Source: Anaerosomatales bacterium
Lineage (GTDB): Bacteria > Actinomycetota > Coriobacteriia > Anaerosomatales > SLCP01
Reading direction: 5' to 3'
DNA: 64,000 bases
Assembly (NCBI GenBank): GCA_029210645.1
Contig: JARGFT010000003.1
Coordinates: 1-64,000 of the forward strand
Position 1 is the first letter of the stretch; every line of letters begins with the position of its first letter. Made by a program: the position numbers and the translations under genes. Shown piece by piece: positions 27,530 to 36,122 of this stretch. Below the pieces are notes generated by a model. It was given only the letters and a program-made list of their open reading frames with translations, searched no databases and was not told the DNA's origin.

Positions 27530-28457
27530 GCCGTCATCGGCGGAGCAGGCCCGCAGGCTCCTCACGCTCATCGGGATGCTCGAGCCCGGGACCGAGGCAC
27601 CGCTCTCGGAGCTCGCCGGCACCCTGGGTGTGTCCGCCTCGCAGGTGGCCTCCGACCTCGAGATGCTCTCGATGTGCGGCATCGCCCCGTACTCGCCGGG
27701 AGATCTCGTCCCCCTCTACGTCGAAGGCGACAGGGTCACCGTCTACGGATCGATGCCCGCACTCGATCGCAGGGTTCGCCTCTCGGCCACCGAGGCACGG
27801 GCACTGGCCGCAGCCCTTCAGGCGGCCGGCAGGAACTCCGCCGATGCCCTCGTCAAGCGGCTGCTCCTCGCCGCCAGCGACGCCGCCGACCCGGGCGAGA
27901 TCGAACGCGTCATACGCACGGCCGCCGGTGCGGATCCCGGCATCCACGCCACGCTTTCGTGCGCGACCCGGCGCTCGGAGGCGGTTCGCATCACATATCA
28001 GGCCGGCGGTACCGAGACTCTCGCCGAACGGGTCATCGAACCGCGTGCGCTGCTCAATGAGCGTGGGGTCTGGTATGTCGACGCGTTCTGCCGCACAGCC
28101 GGAGCGATGCGCACCTTCCGGATCGACCGGGTGGCCGACGCGACGCCGACCGGCGAGCACTTCGAGCCGGGATCGGTCACCGTCCCGGGACGCGCGCTGC
28201 CCACGGAGGGGCTGCCACGCGCCGTTGTGCACCTGGCACCGGGTGTCGAGGTCCCGGAGCGCGAGTGGCCGGGGCTGCGCATCGTGTCCGAGGACGCCTC
28301 GGGCACGCTCATCGAGCTCCCGTATGCGGGCACGGAATGGATCGCCCGTCAGGTGGCATCCTTCCTCGGAGCCGCCCGCGTGCTCAAGCCCGCGGAGGTA
28401 CGCGAGAAGATCGCGCGACTCGCCGCCTCCGAACTCGGGGCCCTTACCGTCCGTTAG
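27522..28457 (+). CDS. WYL domain transcriptional regulator (PafC-like)
   Basis: HTH then IEPRALLNERGVWYVDAFCRTAGAMRTFRIDRV; overlaps upstream WYL gene by 8 nt. Confidence 0.88.
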   Translation: MPRPSSAEQARRLLTLIGMLEPGTEAPLSELAGTLGVSASQVASDLEMLSMCGIAPYSPGDLVPLYVEGDRVTVYGSMPALDRRVRLSATEARALAAALQAAGRNSADALVKRLLLAASDAADPGEIERVIRTAAGADPGIHATLSCATRRSEAVRITYQAGGTETLAERVIEPRALLNERGVWYVDAFCRTAGAMRTFRIDRVADATPTGEHFEPGSVTVPGRALPTEGLPRAVVHLAPGVEVPEREWPGLRIVSEDASGTLIELPYAGTEWIARQVASFLGAARVLKPAEVREKIARLAASELGALTVR

Positions 28458-31348
28458 GCGCCAGCTCCGGGCCCAAAGCGGCGGGACACCTCCTCGATGA
28501 CCCGCTCGGAGTCGAGTCTCTCGACGTCATCGACCGGCAGCGCAGCCAGGAACGAGCGCCCGTAGCCCTTCACCAGCACGCGCGGATCGGCGATCACCAG
28601 ACATCCGCGGTCGGTCGAGGAACGGATGAGGCGACCGGCCGCCTGCTTGAGCTCGATCACCGCCTCGGGCAGGTAGAAGCGCTCCCATGCCGCCTTGCCG
28701 TAGCGCTCCTCCCGCTCGCGGGTGAGAGGGTCACGCACGTTACCGAAGGGCAGCTTCGGAACGACCACACACCGCAGCGTGTCGCCCCGGGCGTCGAAAC
28801 CCTCCCAGAATGACTTTGTCGCGAACAGCGAGATGCGTTCGTCGGCGAGGAACTCGTCGCGCAGACGTTTGGCGGAGACCCCTCTGCTCTGGACGAGGAG
28901 CCCGAGCCCCTCATTGGCCAGACGCGGCGCGAGTACGCGGTAGAGGTGGTCCATGTCCCGGCGGTTGGTGAACAGCGTGAGCACCGAACCGTTCATAGCG
29001 AGGTGGAGCTCGAAGAGCAGCGTCTCCAACCGGCCGAGGTACGCGCTCGCTCCCGGGACCAGAAGGTCGGTCGGGACGAACACCGCCATCTGGCGCTCGA
29101 AGTCGTAGGAGGAGGGCAGCCGCACGGCATTCCAGCGCGCCTCGCCGAGCCGGTCAAGACCCACTGCCGTCGCGAAGTGGGCGAAGTCGTCACCGGCGGC
29201 GATCGTTGCCGAGGTGAAGACTGCCGAGCGCACGCGGGGGAAAAAGTCCTCCGCTAGCGCTTCGCCCACGTCGAGGCGGGAGGCGGCGAGGCGGTCGGCG
29301 CGTCCCTGCGGTCGGCGGTCGACCGTGAGGTGGTAGACGTACTCACTCGCCTCTCCCTCGAGCACCGTGACGAGCGCGATGTGCTGGCTGGCGACTCTCG
29401 TGAGCAACCCCGCGAGGTCAGCTCGGACCTCTACCCCGCTCTGGCCGGCGGCTTCGAGGAGCGTGACCAGCCGTCTTCCGGCAGCAAGCATCGCCTCCAG
29501 GCGCATCGCGAGCGAGCGCCCCACGCGCGAGACCGTTCCCCACACGCTGCCGTCACGGATGGCGGCGTCGATGCGGACCTCACTCGTGTCGTACCCGGCG
29601 TCCTCTCCCTCGGCTCGCACGTCGTGTACGAACTCGAAGAGCGATGCGGCGAGCGTAGACCCCTCTGTCACGGCGCGCTCCATCTCGGCCAGTGCGGAGA
29701 TGAGCGCGGGCCGGTCGGCATCCGAGAAAGTCGAGGCCTGCTTGCGCAGCGTGTCGATGAGCCCGCTTCGTCCCCCTCCGAGCGCGCCGAGGACAACCGA
29801 GAGCTCGAGGCGCGAACACTCCATGGAGAGCTGCTTCCGTGCCTCGCTCTCGGCGGCGTGGGCCTCGTCCACGATCCAGTGCCGGATGGGCGGCAGGATG
29901 CCGCCATCGGCGACCACGTCGCGGAAGAGCAGCGCGTGGTTGGTCACGACCACATGTGCGGAGGAGGCGCGCCGCCTCGCCCCGTGGACGTAGCAGAGGT
30001 TCGGGTAGTAGCGACACCGCTTGCGCGTGCAGTCCGCGACCGAGGCCGTGACCTCACTCTTGAGCTCCCGGCGAAGGTGCACGTTTGCCGCCGCGAAGTC
30101 GCCCCACGTACTCTGCGCCACCCACGCCAGCAACGCCGCCACGGCGCCTGCGGTCTCGGGGTCCGCATCGTCGAGCGAGGCAGCGAGCCGGTCGAGTTTG
30201 CGCAGGCAGAGGTAGTGTTCGTAGCCTTTGAGGGCGACGAAGCGCAGCGGCTCGTCGAGCACCTGGCAGAGCGCGGGCAGCTCCCCGTAGACGAGCTGGT
30301 CCATGAGCGCGTTTGTCTTGGTGGCGATACCCACCCCGACACTGTTGAGCAGCGCGAACCTGGCCGCGGGGACGAGGTAGGCGAGCGACTTTCCCACGCC
30401 GGTCCCGGCTTCGACCGCCACGCACGTGCCGCCCGAGAAGGCCTCGGTGACCGCGCGGGCCATCTGGGCCTGCTCGCGGCGATGCTCGTAGCCCGGGTAC
30501 ATACGACCGGCGATACCGTCCGGGGAGAACTCGGCAGCGATCCTGTCCGGTTCCGGGCAGGCGCACTCGAGGTCGTCGGCGTCGGCAAGCGCCGCTGCCC
30601 GCTCCGTACCCGCACGGGCCCTGCGAGCGTCCGCGAGATCGAACGCGCTCGCACGGCCGCCGGCCGCGAGGTGGGTCAGCACCGTGCGCGCAGGCCACTT
30701 CGCGCCGGGAGCGAGAGCCGCAAGCCGGCCGAGGAGCGCCGGACCGAGATCGTCCAGGCCGCAGAGCACCGCGCGCCACACCGTACCGAGCGCCCGCACG
30801 TCATCGGGCGCGCGATGCGAGGGAGCCTCACCGCCGAACGCCTCGGCAAGATCTCGCAGCCGGTGGCTGGAGAGCCGGGGAAACGCGATAAGCGCGAGCT
30901 GCAGGGTGTCGATCCACTCACCCGGGAAGCGACCGCCTCCGGCAAGCCGCTCGAGAAACCCGCGATCGAACGGAGCATTGTGCGCTACCACGTCTCGCCC
31001 GTCGACGAAGGACGCCAGAGACGACGCGGCCGCGTCCGGCGCCGGGGCACCGGAGACCTCGTCATCGGTGATCCCGGTCAGCCGGACGATCTCGGGCGGG
31101 ATCGCGCAGCCGGGGTCGACGAGCGTGTGGAAGGTGTCGAGCACCTCGGGGCCTCGCATGGCCGCCGCCGCTATCTCGATCACGCGGTCGCGGGCCGGGT
31201 CGAATCCGGTCGTCTCGATGTCGACGATGACCACGTCTTCTTCGAAGCCGAAGACAGCGTCGCGGGCGCGCTCGATCGCTGCCGCATACGACGCGGCGAC
31301 GTCCGGGTCCGTGCCCGGAACGAGAAGGCCGGGAAGTCCTGCGCTCAT
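28454..31348 (-). CDS. DinG-like helicase with N-terminal DEDDh exonuclease domain
   Basis: VIVDIETTGFDPARDRVIEIAA; Walker A VEAGTGVGKSLAYLVPA; DEAH VDEAH; Fe-S Cys cluster CTRKRCRYYPNLCYVHGAR. Confidence 0.93.
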   Translation of the reverse strand: MSAGLPGLLVPGTDPDVAASYAAAIERARDAVFGFEEDVVIVDIETTGFDPARDRVIEIAAAAMRGPEVLDTFHTLVDPGCAIPPEIVRLTGITDDEVSGAPAPDAAASSLASFVDGRDVVAHNAPFDRGFLERLAGGGRFPGEWIDTLQLALIAFPRLSSHRLRDLAEAFGGEAPSHRAPDDVRALGTVWRAVLCGLDDLGPALLGRLAALAPGAKWPARTVLTHLAAGGRASAFDLADARRARAGTERAAALADADDLECACPEPDRIAAEFSPDGIAGRMYPGYEHRREQAQMARAVTEAFSGGTCVAVEAGTGVGKSLAYLVPAARFALLNSVGVGIATKTNALMDQLVYGELPALCQVLDEPLRFVALKGYEHYLCLRKLDRLAASLDDADPETAGAVAALLAWVAQSTWGDFAAANVHLRRELKSEVTASVADCTRKRCRYYPNLCYVHGARRRASSAHVVVTNHALLFRDVVADGGILPPIRHWIVDEAHAAESEARKQLSMECSRLELSVVLGALGGGRSGLIDTLRKQASTFSDADRPALISALAEMERAVTEGSTLAASLFEFVHDVRAEGEDAGYDTSEVRIDAAIRDGSVWGTVSRVGRSLAMRLEAMLAAGRRLVTLLEAAGQSGVEVRADLAGLLTRVASQHIALVTVLEGEASEYVYHLTVDRRPQGRADRLAASRLDVGEALAEDFFPRVRSAVFTSATIAAGDDFAHFATAVGLDRLGEARWNAVRLPSSYDFERQMAVFVPTDLLVPGASAYLGRLETLLFELHLAMNGSVLTLFTNRRDMDHLYRVLAPRLANEGLGLLVQSRGVSAKRLRDEFLADERISLFATKSFWEGFDARGDTLRCVVVPKLPFGNVRDPLTREREERYGKAAWERFYLPEAVIELKQAAGRLIRSSTDRGCLVIADPRVLVKGYGRSFLAALPVDDVERLDSERVIEEVSRRFGPGAGA

Positions 31349-31429
31349 CACCGGACAAGACTAGCATGCCGCCCCGACAGGAGTCGGAGCGTGCCATGCG
31401 TGAGGTGCGGATCGTGGAGAAGCGGAACC

Positions 31430-31969
31430 CTACTGGGCGCCAGCCATCGTGCGCGACTTGACGCGCCACGTGCCGTCGTCAGCCTTGACGAAGGTCCACT
31501 CGTAACCGAAGGTCATGCCCTGCGCGACCTGCCATCCCACGATGGAGACGGTGTCGCCGCCCTCGACGGGCTCGTCCACAGAGAAGTCGCTGATGCCGTA
31601 GCCCTCGAGCGTCTGCTCGAAGGAGGCTGCGTCACCGTAGTACTGCTGCGAGGCGACCGGCAGCAGACCGTAGGCCGTCTCGTACTCCTTGGCGGCGCAT
31701 GCCTCGTAGTAGCCGGTCAGGTACTCCAGCGGCGTCTGTCCCTCGGGCACCGCAGGAGCAGTCGCCGGATCGAACTCGACTTCGGGCACCTGCGCACCCA
31801 TGCCCGTGGGTGCCTGGGCGACGGGATCGGTGCTGACGGGTGCGACCGATGCGGTCGGCGACGAGTTGGAGTTCTGCCAGACGAGGATGCCGATGACGGC
31901 GGCAAGCAGGACCGCGGCCACAGCGAGCAGGAGTGTGACCTGCTTCTGGCCGAGTGCGGACTGGGACAT
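31430..31969 (-). CDS. Hypothetical membrane-anchored protein
   Basis: Single N-terminal TM, secreted alpha+beta domain. Confidence 0.7.
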   Translation of the reverse strand: MSQSALGQKQVTLLLAVAAVLLAAVIGILVWQNSNSSPTASVAPVSTDPVAQAPTGMGAQVPEVEFDPATAPAVPEGQTPLEYLTGYYEACAAKEYETAYGLLPVASQQYYGDAASFEQTLEGYGISDFSVDEPVEGGDTVSIVGWQVAQGMTFGYEWTFVKADDGTWRVKSRTMAGAQ

Positions 31970-32079
31970 GTTCGTTCCTTCCTTCGCGTGCCTGAACTAT
32001 GTGATCGCGCTGACCGATAGTACTGCCGGATGACCCGATGCACAAACGCCGTGGTGCTCCGACGGGGTATGATTAGCGA

Positions 32080-32751
32080 ATGGCACGCCAACGCAGCGTT
32101 TTCGACATCGTGGGGCCGGTCATGGTCGGCCCCTCTTCGAGCCACACCGCCGGGGCAGTCCGCCTCGGGCTGCTCGCGCGTGCGGTGTTTGGCAGCACAC
32201 CAACGTGCGCACGAATCGGCCTGCACGGGTCGTTTGCCTCAACCGGACGCGGCCACGGAACCGACCTGGCCCTGACCGCAGGCCTGCTCGGGTTTCCCCC
32301 CGACGACCTCTCGATCCGCGATGCCGAGCACCTCGCCGCAGATGCGGGACTCGAGATCAGCTTCGACGTCGTGGACCTGGGTCAGGTCCATCCCAACACC
32401 GCCTCTTTCGAGCTGTCAGGGCCCGACGCTCGCGCGACGCATCTTCAGGGCTCGTCGCTCGGCGGAGGCGACGTGATGATCACGCACATCGACTCGTACG
32501 ACGTCGAGGTCACCGGCGAGCTGCCGCTCCTGCTCGTAGCGCACCTCGATCGGCCCGGGGAGATCGCGGCCGTGACGGCAGTACTCGCGGAGGAGGGCGT
32601 GAACGTCGCAAGCATGCAGGTCTCGCGCGAGCGGCGCGGGGCCGGGGCGCTCATGCTCATAGAGACGGACGTGCCGGTGGGCACCGCCGCCCTCGATCGC
32701 ATCTCGTCGGCCTCCGGCATCACCGGCGTACGGGTCGTTCCCGCAGTCTAG
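32080..32751 (+). CDS. sdaAB: L-serine dehydratase, iron-sulfur-dependent, beta subunit
   Basis: FDIVGPVMVGPSSSHTAGAVRLGLLAR; ACT domain at C-terminus. Confidence 0.95.
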   Translation: MARQRSVFDIVGPVMVGPSSSHTAGAVRLGLLARAVFGSTPTCARIGLHGSFASTGRGHGTDLALTAGLLGFPPDDLSIRDAEHLAADAGLEISFDVVDLGQVHPNTASFELSGPDARATHLQGSSLGGGDVMITHIDSYDVEVTGELPLLLVAHLDRPGEIAAVTAVLAEEGVNVASMQVSRERRGAGALMLIETDVPVGTAALDRISSASGITGVRVVPAV

Positions 32752-32945
32752 GACCTGCTCCCGGCATCGCCGGCGGTCCGCTGCGGGGCAGCCGCGGGAG
32801 ACCGGGCCGCCTTCGTCGAGCACCCGGTGGAGCGGCACGTGATACACCCTCCCGAGCACGACATCGCTTTCAGTGTGTTGCAGCGCGGACAGCGCAGCTC
32901 CTCGGCAACAAGCCCGCACACGGGGCACTCGCGCACGCCCGGCAT
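32748..32945 (-). CDS. Cys-rich small protein downstream of feoB
   Basis: MPGVRECPVCGLVAEELRCPRCNTLKAMSCSGGCITCRSTGCS...; starts 1 nt after feoB stop. Confidence 0.7.
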   Translation of the reverse strand: MPGVRECPVCGLVAEELRCPRCNTLKAMSCSGGCITCRSTGCSTKAARSPAAAPQRTAGDAGSRS

Positions 32946-32946
32946 G

Positions 32947-34812
32947 CTAGACCACCCCCACGATGCGGGCGAGCAAGCCTCCGGCAAGGAACGCCAGCCC
33001 TATCGAGGCCGCGAAGAGTCCCGCCACGTAGCCGGCGCCACGCTCCTTCCAGATGACCATGACACTCGCGATACACGGCACGAAGAGCGTGATCGTGACC
33101 ATGGAGACCAGCAACTGTGCGGCGGTGAGGCTCATCGTGAAGAACCCTGCGGCGCCGAAGTCGCGACGCACGAAGCCCATGACGAACGCGGTCGCAGCCT
33201 CGGCGGGCAGACCGAGCCAGCCCACGGTGAGCGGTACCGCGAAGGTCTGGATGGCGCCGAGTGCACCGGTGACGTCGAGCACCGAGATGGCTGCCGCTCC
33301 GCCGAGGAAGAACAGCGTGACCTCCTTCATGAAATGGTAGACCTTCATGAAGGACTTGCGCGCCACGTTGTCCAGGCGCGGGACGCGCAGGCTCGGCAGG
33401 TCGATGAGCAGGTCGGTGGACGTGCCCGGCACGAGCCGGCCGAGCGCGGTCCCCACTCCGACGAAGATGACGAGGAGCGCCGCGAAGTAGGCGGCCGCAT
33501 ACGCCGGCCCGACCCCGGCGATGAGCGCCGCGATGACCGCGATCTGTGCCGAGCACGGTACGGCTATGGCCATGAGCGCGGTCGCGATGAACCGCTCGCG
33601 CTTGCTTCCGAGGATGCGCGTGGTGAGCGTGCCCATCGTCACGCATCCCAGTCCCAGGATGAGCGGGATGACAGCGCGCCCGTTGAGCCCCATCGACGAG
33701 AGTGACCGATCGGCGAGCGCCGCGATCCTCGGCAGGTAGCCTGAGTCCTCGAGCACGGCCAGCAGCAGGTAGAAGCCGGTGACGAGCGGGAGTATGACGC
33801 CGAACAGGTAGGTGGGTGTCATGGTGAGGACACCGAACTCGCCGGCAAGGATGGTGTAGCCCGCAGTTCCCTCGGCAAACACGAGCCCGACGAGGCCCTC
33901 GACCACCGGAACGATCGTCTCGAGGAAGAGCGTCTCCTCGAGGAGCCCGACGACCCCGCCGGCGATCCACTCGCCGAGGACCTTGTACATGCCCCAGAGG
34001 AGTACGAGCAGCATCGGGATGCCGGTAAGAGGGTTCATCATCGCCGCCGACAGGCGCGTCGAGAAGCGCGCGCCCTCGGTGGTGTGGGTCACGACGTACC
34101 CGACGATGTCGTTCACGCGCTCGCGGCGACGCAGGTAGATCGAATCGCGACTCCCGGTTCCGGCGGGCTCGATTCCGTGGCGCCCGGCTACGACGGCGTC
34201 GTCCTCCAGGACGAGGAGTGCCTCGCTGCGACAGCCGACACGCGAGGCCATCTGCACGAGGCCCTCGTCCAGCGACGGGTCGCTGTGTCCCGTGCGGGCC
34301 GAGGCGATCGCTGTCTTCAGCTCGTCGATGCCCTGACCGCGAACGGCCACGGTCTCGACGACGGGCACGCCGAGCAGGCCTGAGAGCAGTTCGATGTCGA
34401 TGACAACGCCGCTCGCGCGCGCCTCGTCGATCATGTTGAGTGCGACCACCATCGGCTTGCCCATGTCGATCAGCTGGAGCGTCAGGAAAAGGTCCCGCTC
34501 GAGGTGCACGGCGTCCACGACGTTGATGACCGTGTCCGCTTCGACGATGACATCGCGGGCCACGCGCTCCTCGTCGTTGAAGGAGGAGACGCCGTAGACG
34601 CCGGGGGTATCGACGACGTCAGCATCGCCGAGGGCGCCTCGAGTCAACTCGACGGTCGTTCCCGGGAAGTTGCTGACGTCAACATACGTACCGGTGAGGG
34701 CGTTGAAGACGACGGACTTGCCGACGTTGGGATTGCCGGCGAGCACGATCGTTCGAACGCCCTCACGCAGGGCGCCTGATGCCGGGGCGTGACAGTGAGT
34801 GGCGGTCGGCAT
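32947..34812 (-). CDS. feoB: Ferrous iron transport protein B
   Basis: IVLAGNPNVGKSVVFNALTGTYVDVSNFPGTTVELTRG; FeoB gates. Confidence 0.97.
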   Translation of the reverse strand: MPTATHCHAPASGALREGVRTIVLAGNPNVGKSVVFNALTGTYVDVSNFPGTTVELTRGALGDADVVDTPGVYGVSSFNDEERVARDVIVEADTVINVVDAVHLERDLFLTLQLIDMGKPMVVALNMIDEARASGVVIDIELLSGLLGVPVVETVAVRGQGIDELKTAIASARTGHSDPSLDEGLVQMASRVGCRSEALLVLEDDAVVAGRHGIEPAGTGSRDSIYLRRRERVNDIVGYVVTHTTEGARFSTRLSAAMMNPLTGIPMLLVLLWGMYKVLGEWIAGGVVGLLEETLFLETIVPVVEGLVGLVFAEGTAGYTILAGEFGVLTMTPTYLFGVILPLVTGFYLLLAVLEDSGYLPRIAALADRSLSSMGLNGRAVIPLILGLGCVTMGTLTTRILGSKRERFIATALMAIAVPCSAQIAVIAALIAGVGPAYAAAYFAALLVIFVGVGTALGRLVPGTSTDLLIDLPSLRVPRLDNVARKSFMKVYHFMKEVTLFFLGGAAAISVLDVTGALGAIQTFAVPLTVGWLGLPAEAATAFVMGFVRRDFGAAGFFTMSLTAAQLLVSMVTITLFVPCIASVMVIWKERGAGYVAGLFAASIGLAFLAGGLLARIVGVV

Positions 34813-35103
34813 CTAGCGCTCCTCGCGATCGACAGGGCGAACCGTGATGCGCCTGGCCAGGCCGCGGCCGACGGCGATCTCCTGACGGCCGGAGCGCACC
34901 ACGATGGGACCCGCCGGGATCTTCGTGACACACGAGATCCGGGCGCCCTCCGACATCCCGAAGCGCATGGCAGATATGCGGGCCATCTCATCGCCGATGC
35001 CGAGTACCTCGCACGAGTCACCGCGCCGGAGCGTGTCGAGGGTGAACGACCGCACCTCGTCGGTCGCCAGATCGCCAGTCCTCATTCGCGGTGCCATCGT
35101 CAT
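34813..35103 (-). CDS. feoA: Ferrous iron transport protein A
   Basis: SH3-like FeoA fold; FTLDTLRRGDSCEVLGIGDEMARISAMRFGMSEGARI; abuts feoB. Confidence 0.9.
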   Translation of the reverse strand: MTMAPRMRTGDLATDEVRSFTLDTLRRGDSCEVLGIGDEMARISAMRFGMSEGARISCVTKIPAGPIVVRSGRQEIAVGRGLARRITVRPVDREER

Positions 35104-35121
35104 CCCTCCTTGTGCGTTGTC

Positions 35122-35137
35122 CTTAGTATGTGCTAAG
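35122..35137. promoter_or_regulatory. Inverted repeat CTTAG-N6-CTAAG upstream of feoA (metalloregulator-like)
   Basis: cttagtatgtgctaag 19 bp upstream of feoA. Confidence 0.45.
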
Positions 35138-35264
35138 TCGGTACAGCGTGCATACTACGAGCGCTGCGTAGCCACTGTCAACCCTTCAGGTGCTCGCGTC
35201 CGCACTCGGGGAGGGTCCCAGCGTTGTGCGGTACAATCCGCTCGTCGGAAAGGAGGCCGCTCCG

Positions 35265-36122
35265 ATGGCCTACACCTCATTCGCTGACCTGCTGGTTGCT
35301 GCTGAGGAGCACGAGACGCTTGCCGCAGCGGCACTGCACCTCGAAGCCCTCGAGACTGGCAGCGCTCCGGAGGACCTACGTGCCCGCATGCGTACGACAC
35401 TCGACGTCATGCGCTCGGCCGTCGCCGACGGACGTTCGGGTCGCGCCTCATCGCGCTCCGGACTCGTGGGCGGCGATGCGGCGCGTCTGACAGCCGCGGG
35501 CCCGGGCCCCGCCGGACCGTTCTTCTCGGACGCCCTGGCGTCTGCGCTGGCCGTTGCCGAGGTCAACGCCTCGATGGGTCGCATCGTCGCCGCTCCGACC
35601 GGTGGCGCCTCCGGCGTGTTGCCCGGCGTCCTGCTCGGCCTCGCCGAGCGGACCGGAGCGAGCGACGACGACCTCGTCGACGCGCTCTTCACCGCCGCAG
35701 CCGTGGGCGGGATCATCGCCGCGCGCGCCTCTCTCTCCGGCGCCGCCGGGGGATGCCAGGCGGAGATCGGCTCGGCGGCAGCGATGGCGGCGGCCGCAGG
35801 CGTCGAGATGCTTGGCCGCCAACCCGCCGTCTCCGGACACGCCGCCTCCCTTGCCCTGCAAGGGCTGCTCGGCCTGGTGTGCGACCCCGTCGGCGGGCTG
35901 GTCGAGGTCCCGTGTGTGGTGCGCAACGCGACCGGCACGGCGATCGCGCTCGCCGGCATCGAGATGGCACGTGCCGGCATCGAGTTCCCGATCCCCTTCG
36001 ATGAGGTCGTCGACGCGATGGGAAGCGTGGGACGCAGCCTCCCTCCGTCACTGCGTGAGACCGCGATCGGCGGACTCGCCGGCACCCCGACCGCTCGCAA
36101 CCTGAAACTGGAGGATCGATGA
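35265..36122 (+). CDS. sdaAA: L-serine dehydratase, iron-sulfur-dependent, alpha subunit
   Basis: NASMGRIVAAPTGGASGVLPGVLLGLAE...CQAEIGSAAAMAAAAGVEMLG...CDPVGGLVEVPC. Confidence 0.95.
   Translation: MAYTSFADLLVAAEEHETLAAAALHLEALETGSAPEDLRARMRTTLDVMRSAVADGRSGRASSRSGLVGGDAARLTAAGPGPAGPFFSDALASALAVAEVNASMGRIVAAPTGGASGVLPGVLLGLAERTGASDDDLVDALFTAAAVGGIIAARASLSGAAGGCQAEIGSAAAMAAAAGVEMLGRQPAVSGHAASLALQGLLGLVCDPVGGLVEVPCVVRNATGTAIALAGIEMARAGIEFPIPFDEVVDAMGSVGRSLPPSLRETAIGGLAGTPTARNLKLEDR

Noticed and set aside
29330-32020. 896-aa + strand ORF
   Set aside because: Antisense to the clear DinG-like gene; high-GC mirror ORF with no domain.
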